From JBDRGD01 sp043818095 (lineage in GTDB: Bacteria > Chloroflexota > Dehalococcoidia > Dehalococcoidales > RBG-16-60-22): DNA of 7,187 nt. Positions within the stretch are counted from its first letter, which is position 1; every line of letters starts with the position of its first letter. A model generated the notes under the pieces. That model searched no databases, was not told where the DNA came from, and worked only from the letters and a program-made list of their open reading frames with translations. Below, one piece after another: positions 5,963 through 7,187 of this stretch. The stretch is from positions 1 to 7,187 of the forward strand of contig JBDRGD010000059.1 of NCBI GenBank assembly GCA_043818095.1, in the 5' to 3' direction. The position numbers and the translations under genes were made by a program.

Positions 5963-6669
5963 TTCACTTCGCTCGCGGGGCAACCGCGGATAAACTTCGG
6001 CGTTTTCGTCCTGGGCTCCCCGGGACGCCGGGGGTGGCTGAGCGCCCCGGTGGGACAGAGGTCGATGCAGACGGTGCATTCCTGGCAGGTCTCGCCCGCG
6101 CCTACCGCCTGGTCATAGCCGTGCACCACCTTGCTCTCAAAGCCGCGGTAAGCCATGGCAAACAGCCCCTCGCCTTTCGCGTCCCGGCAGGCGAAGATAC
6201 AGCGGCGGCAGATGATGCACTTGGACATGTCGCGGCTAATGTCCGGGTTCTCCGCCTCCGGTGGGAAGAAATGCTTGGGGAGGTGGAAGCGGGGCAGCCC
6301 GATGTCCAGATCCGTCGCCAGGCGGCGCAACTCGCAGACATTCGCCGCGTCACAGACGAGACAGGCTTCCGGGTGGCTCGCCAGCATCAGCTCCAGCAGA
6401 ATCCGCCGGGTTTCCACCACCTTCGGAGAATGGGTCTGGATGACCATGCCCTCGGTGGCGGGCGTGTGGCAGGAGCCCACCAGGGTACGCGAGCCCTCTA
6501 CCTCCACGACGCACATGCGGCACGCGCCCACGGGGGAGATGTTTTCCAGAAAGCAGAGGGTGGGGATTTCAATCCCATTGTCCCGGGCAACTTCCAGGAT
6601 AGTCTTGTCCGCCGGGGCGGTTACCTCTTTCCCGTTAAGTTTTAACTTGATATTACCCACTTTCGCCAT
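5959..6669 (-). CDS. NuoG/HoxU-like iron-sulfur subunit (four clusters, no molybdopterin domain)
   Basis: A 236-residue electron-transfer protein matching the N-terminal third of NuoG, or HoxU of bidirectional hydrogenases. In order: a plant-type [2Fe-2S] domain with Cys39, 50, 53 and 67 (CFLENISPVGACRMC then SC); the NADH-dehydrogenase G motif with a His-ligated [4Fe-4S] site, His99, Cys103, Cys106 and Cys112; and a double [4Fe-4S] ferredoxin domain, Cys151/154/157/161 and Cys195/198/201/205. The protein ends soon after, so the large molybdopterin-like domain of true NuoG is missing. This form is normal in modular hydrogenases, formate dehydrogenases and Hdr-linked enzymes, where it wires the NADH module to a catalytic partner. 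Here the partners in view are HdrA and MetVF. ATG 6667-6669 is the chosen start although its ribosome site is weak. The end overlaps nuoE by four bases. Confidence 0.93.
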   Translation of the reverse strand: MAKVGNIKLKLNGKEVTAPADKTILEVARDNGIEIPTLCFLENISPVGACRMCVVEVEGSRTLVGSCHTPATEGMVIQTHSPKVVETRRILLELMLASHPEACLVCDAANVCELRRLATDLDIGLPRFHLPKHFFPPEAENPDISRDMSKCIICRRCIFACRDAKGEGLFAMAYRGFESKVVHGYDQAVGAGETCQECTVCIDLCPTGALSHPRRPGEPRTKTPKFIRGCPASEVK

Positions 6670-6745
6670 AATACGTTATCCCCGTCTCCGGCGTCAACTC
6701 CGATTTTGCGGCAGACGTTCGCCGGTATTATGTAAATGATTCGGC
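6670..6745 (-). promoter_or_regulatory. Largest gap in the operon, with a weak sigma-70-like sequence
   Basis: The 76 bases between the hdrA stop and the HoxU-like start are the longest gap inside the operon. On the minus strand they contain TTGACG (6696-6691) and TATTAT (6672-6667) 18 bases apart. The second box runs into the ATG, so a transcript from it would start inside the gene and miss the start codon. CCGGCG (6724-6719) and CGCCGG (6693-6688) could pair weakly. No terminator is visible. A functional promoter here is doubtful. Confidence 0.2.
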
Positions 6746-7187
6746 CTAAAACAGCGCCCCTTCCATCTGCGCCAGCACCTGCTCGTTGGTGAAGTGGCTC
6801 AGGCTGACCGCGTCCCCGGGGCACCCCCCCGCGCAGACCCCGCAGCCCTTGCAGAGCGCCTCGTTTACCTGGCAGACGCTTTTCTCCGCTTCAAAGGTGA
6901 TGGCGCTGTAAGGGCAGTTCGCCAAACAGACCTGGCAGCCGGTGCACAATCGGGGGTCTATCCGGGCGGTGGCGGCTTCGACTTCCACCTTGCCCCGACT
7001 GATGACAGAAAGGACCTCGCCAGCGGCGCCCAGCGCCTGGGCCACGGTATCCGGGATGTCCTTGGGACCCTGGCAGCACCCGATGACGAAAATACCGTCC
7101 GTCATCGTGGCGATGGGTGCCAGCTTGGGGTGCTTTTCCATGAAAAAGCCGTCGGCGCTGCGGCTGATGTTGAACAGGCGGGACACC
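6746..7187 (-). CDS. hdrA: HdrA-like flavin/iron-sulfur subunit, C-terminal part
   Basis: The gene runs off the right edge, so about 147 C-terminal residues are visible. The block DGFFMEKHPKLAPI, then TDGIFVIGCCQGPKDIPDTVAQA, is the typical end of the HdrA FAD domain. It is followed by two [4Fe-4S] ferredoxin motifs, LCTGCQVCLANCP and LCKGCGVCAGGCP, each C-x2-C-x2-C-x3-C. HdrA is the bifurcating flavin subunit of heterodisulfide reductases, and HdrA-like proteins are widespread in bacteria that lack methanogenesis, where they connect NADH, ferredoxin and other carriers. The stop is TAG 6748-6746. HdrB and HdrC are not in the window and could lie upstream. Its place at the head of a NADH-module/MetVF set suggests it is the hub that joins NADH oxidation to methylene-THF reduction. 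The assignment is firm; bifurcation is inferred. Confidence 0.92.
   Translation of the reverse strand, partial: VSRLFNISRSADGFFMEKHPKLAPIATMTDGIFVIGCCQGPKDIPDTVAQALGAAGEVLSVISRGKVEVEAATARIDPRLCTGCQVCLANCPYSAITFEAEKSVCQVNEALCKGCGVCAGGCPGDAVSLSHFTNEQVLAQMEGALF

Noticed and set aside
5963..6079. Longer nuoE start giving 39 extra N-terminal residues
   Set aside because: The extra stretch is an out-of-frame reading of the HoxU-like ferredoxin region, and the ATGA overlap at 5962-5959 gives the expected family start.
6667..6696. TTGACG-18-TATTAT as a promoter for the NADH module
   Set aside because: The -10-like box overlaps the start codon, so a transcript would begin within the gene, and no suitable downstream start with a ribosome site was seen.

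Overview
The window carries one interrupted operon on the minus strand, about 6.8 kb and cut at the right edge, facing the 3' end of a single plus-strand gene at the left edge. The genes point to an anaerobic bacterium with a tetrahydrofolate-linked C1 (Wood-Ljungdahl type) pathway. The moderately high GC, good GGAGG-type ribosome sites and protein style would fit an uncultured Dehalococcoidia/Chloroflexota or a similar acetyl-CoA-pathway anaerobe. This placement is an inference, not something the sequence proves.

Layout, read in the direction of minus-strand transcription: the C-terminus of an HdrA-like flavin/iron-sulfur protein (right edge to 6746); a short NuoG/HoxU-like iron-sulfur protein (6669-5959); a NuoE-like [2Fe-2S] protein (5962-5525); a NuoF-like NADH/FMN subunit (from 5501) cut by an in-frame TAG at 4427-4425, its last 44 codons continuing in the same frame to 4290; MetV (4293-3598); a six-helix membrane histidine kinase (3562-2114); MetF, the methylenetetrahydrofolate reductase catalytic subunit (2114-1197); and two stand-alone receiver proteins (1180-779 and 751-353). 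Three junctions overlap by one or four bases (TGATG or ATGA), and the other gaps are 16 to 76 bases, so this looks like one transcription unit. It ends in a 66-base convergent intergenic region with two hairpins. On the other side lies the 3' end of an FAD/NAD(P)-binding, [2Fe-2S] oxidoreductase subunit (hydrogenase/sulfite reductase gamma type).

Working together: NuoF/NuoE would take electrons from NADH, the HoxU-like protein and HdrA would pass them through a chain of clusters and the HdrA flavin, and MetV/MetF would use them to reduce methylene-THF to methyl-THF. The set resembles the HdrABC-MvhD-MetVF arrangement of Moorella, with a NADH-dehydrogenase module present and no MvhD in view. 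It could be a NADH-dependent, possibly electron-bifurcating, methylene-THF reductase.

Two features stand out. A premature amber codon in nuoF removes the fourth cysteine ligand of its [4Fe-4S] cluster, although the rest of the gene and its overlap with metV remain intact. A histidine kinase also sits between metV and metF, with two receiver proteins immediately downstream, so a phosphorelay is built into the C1 operon. No RNA genes, CRISPR, insertion sequences or long gene-free stretches were seen.
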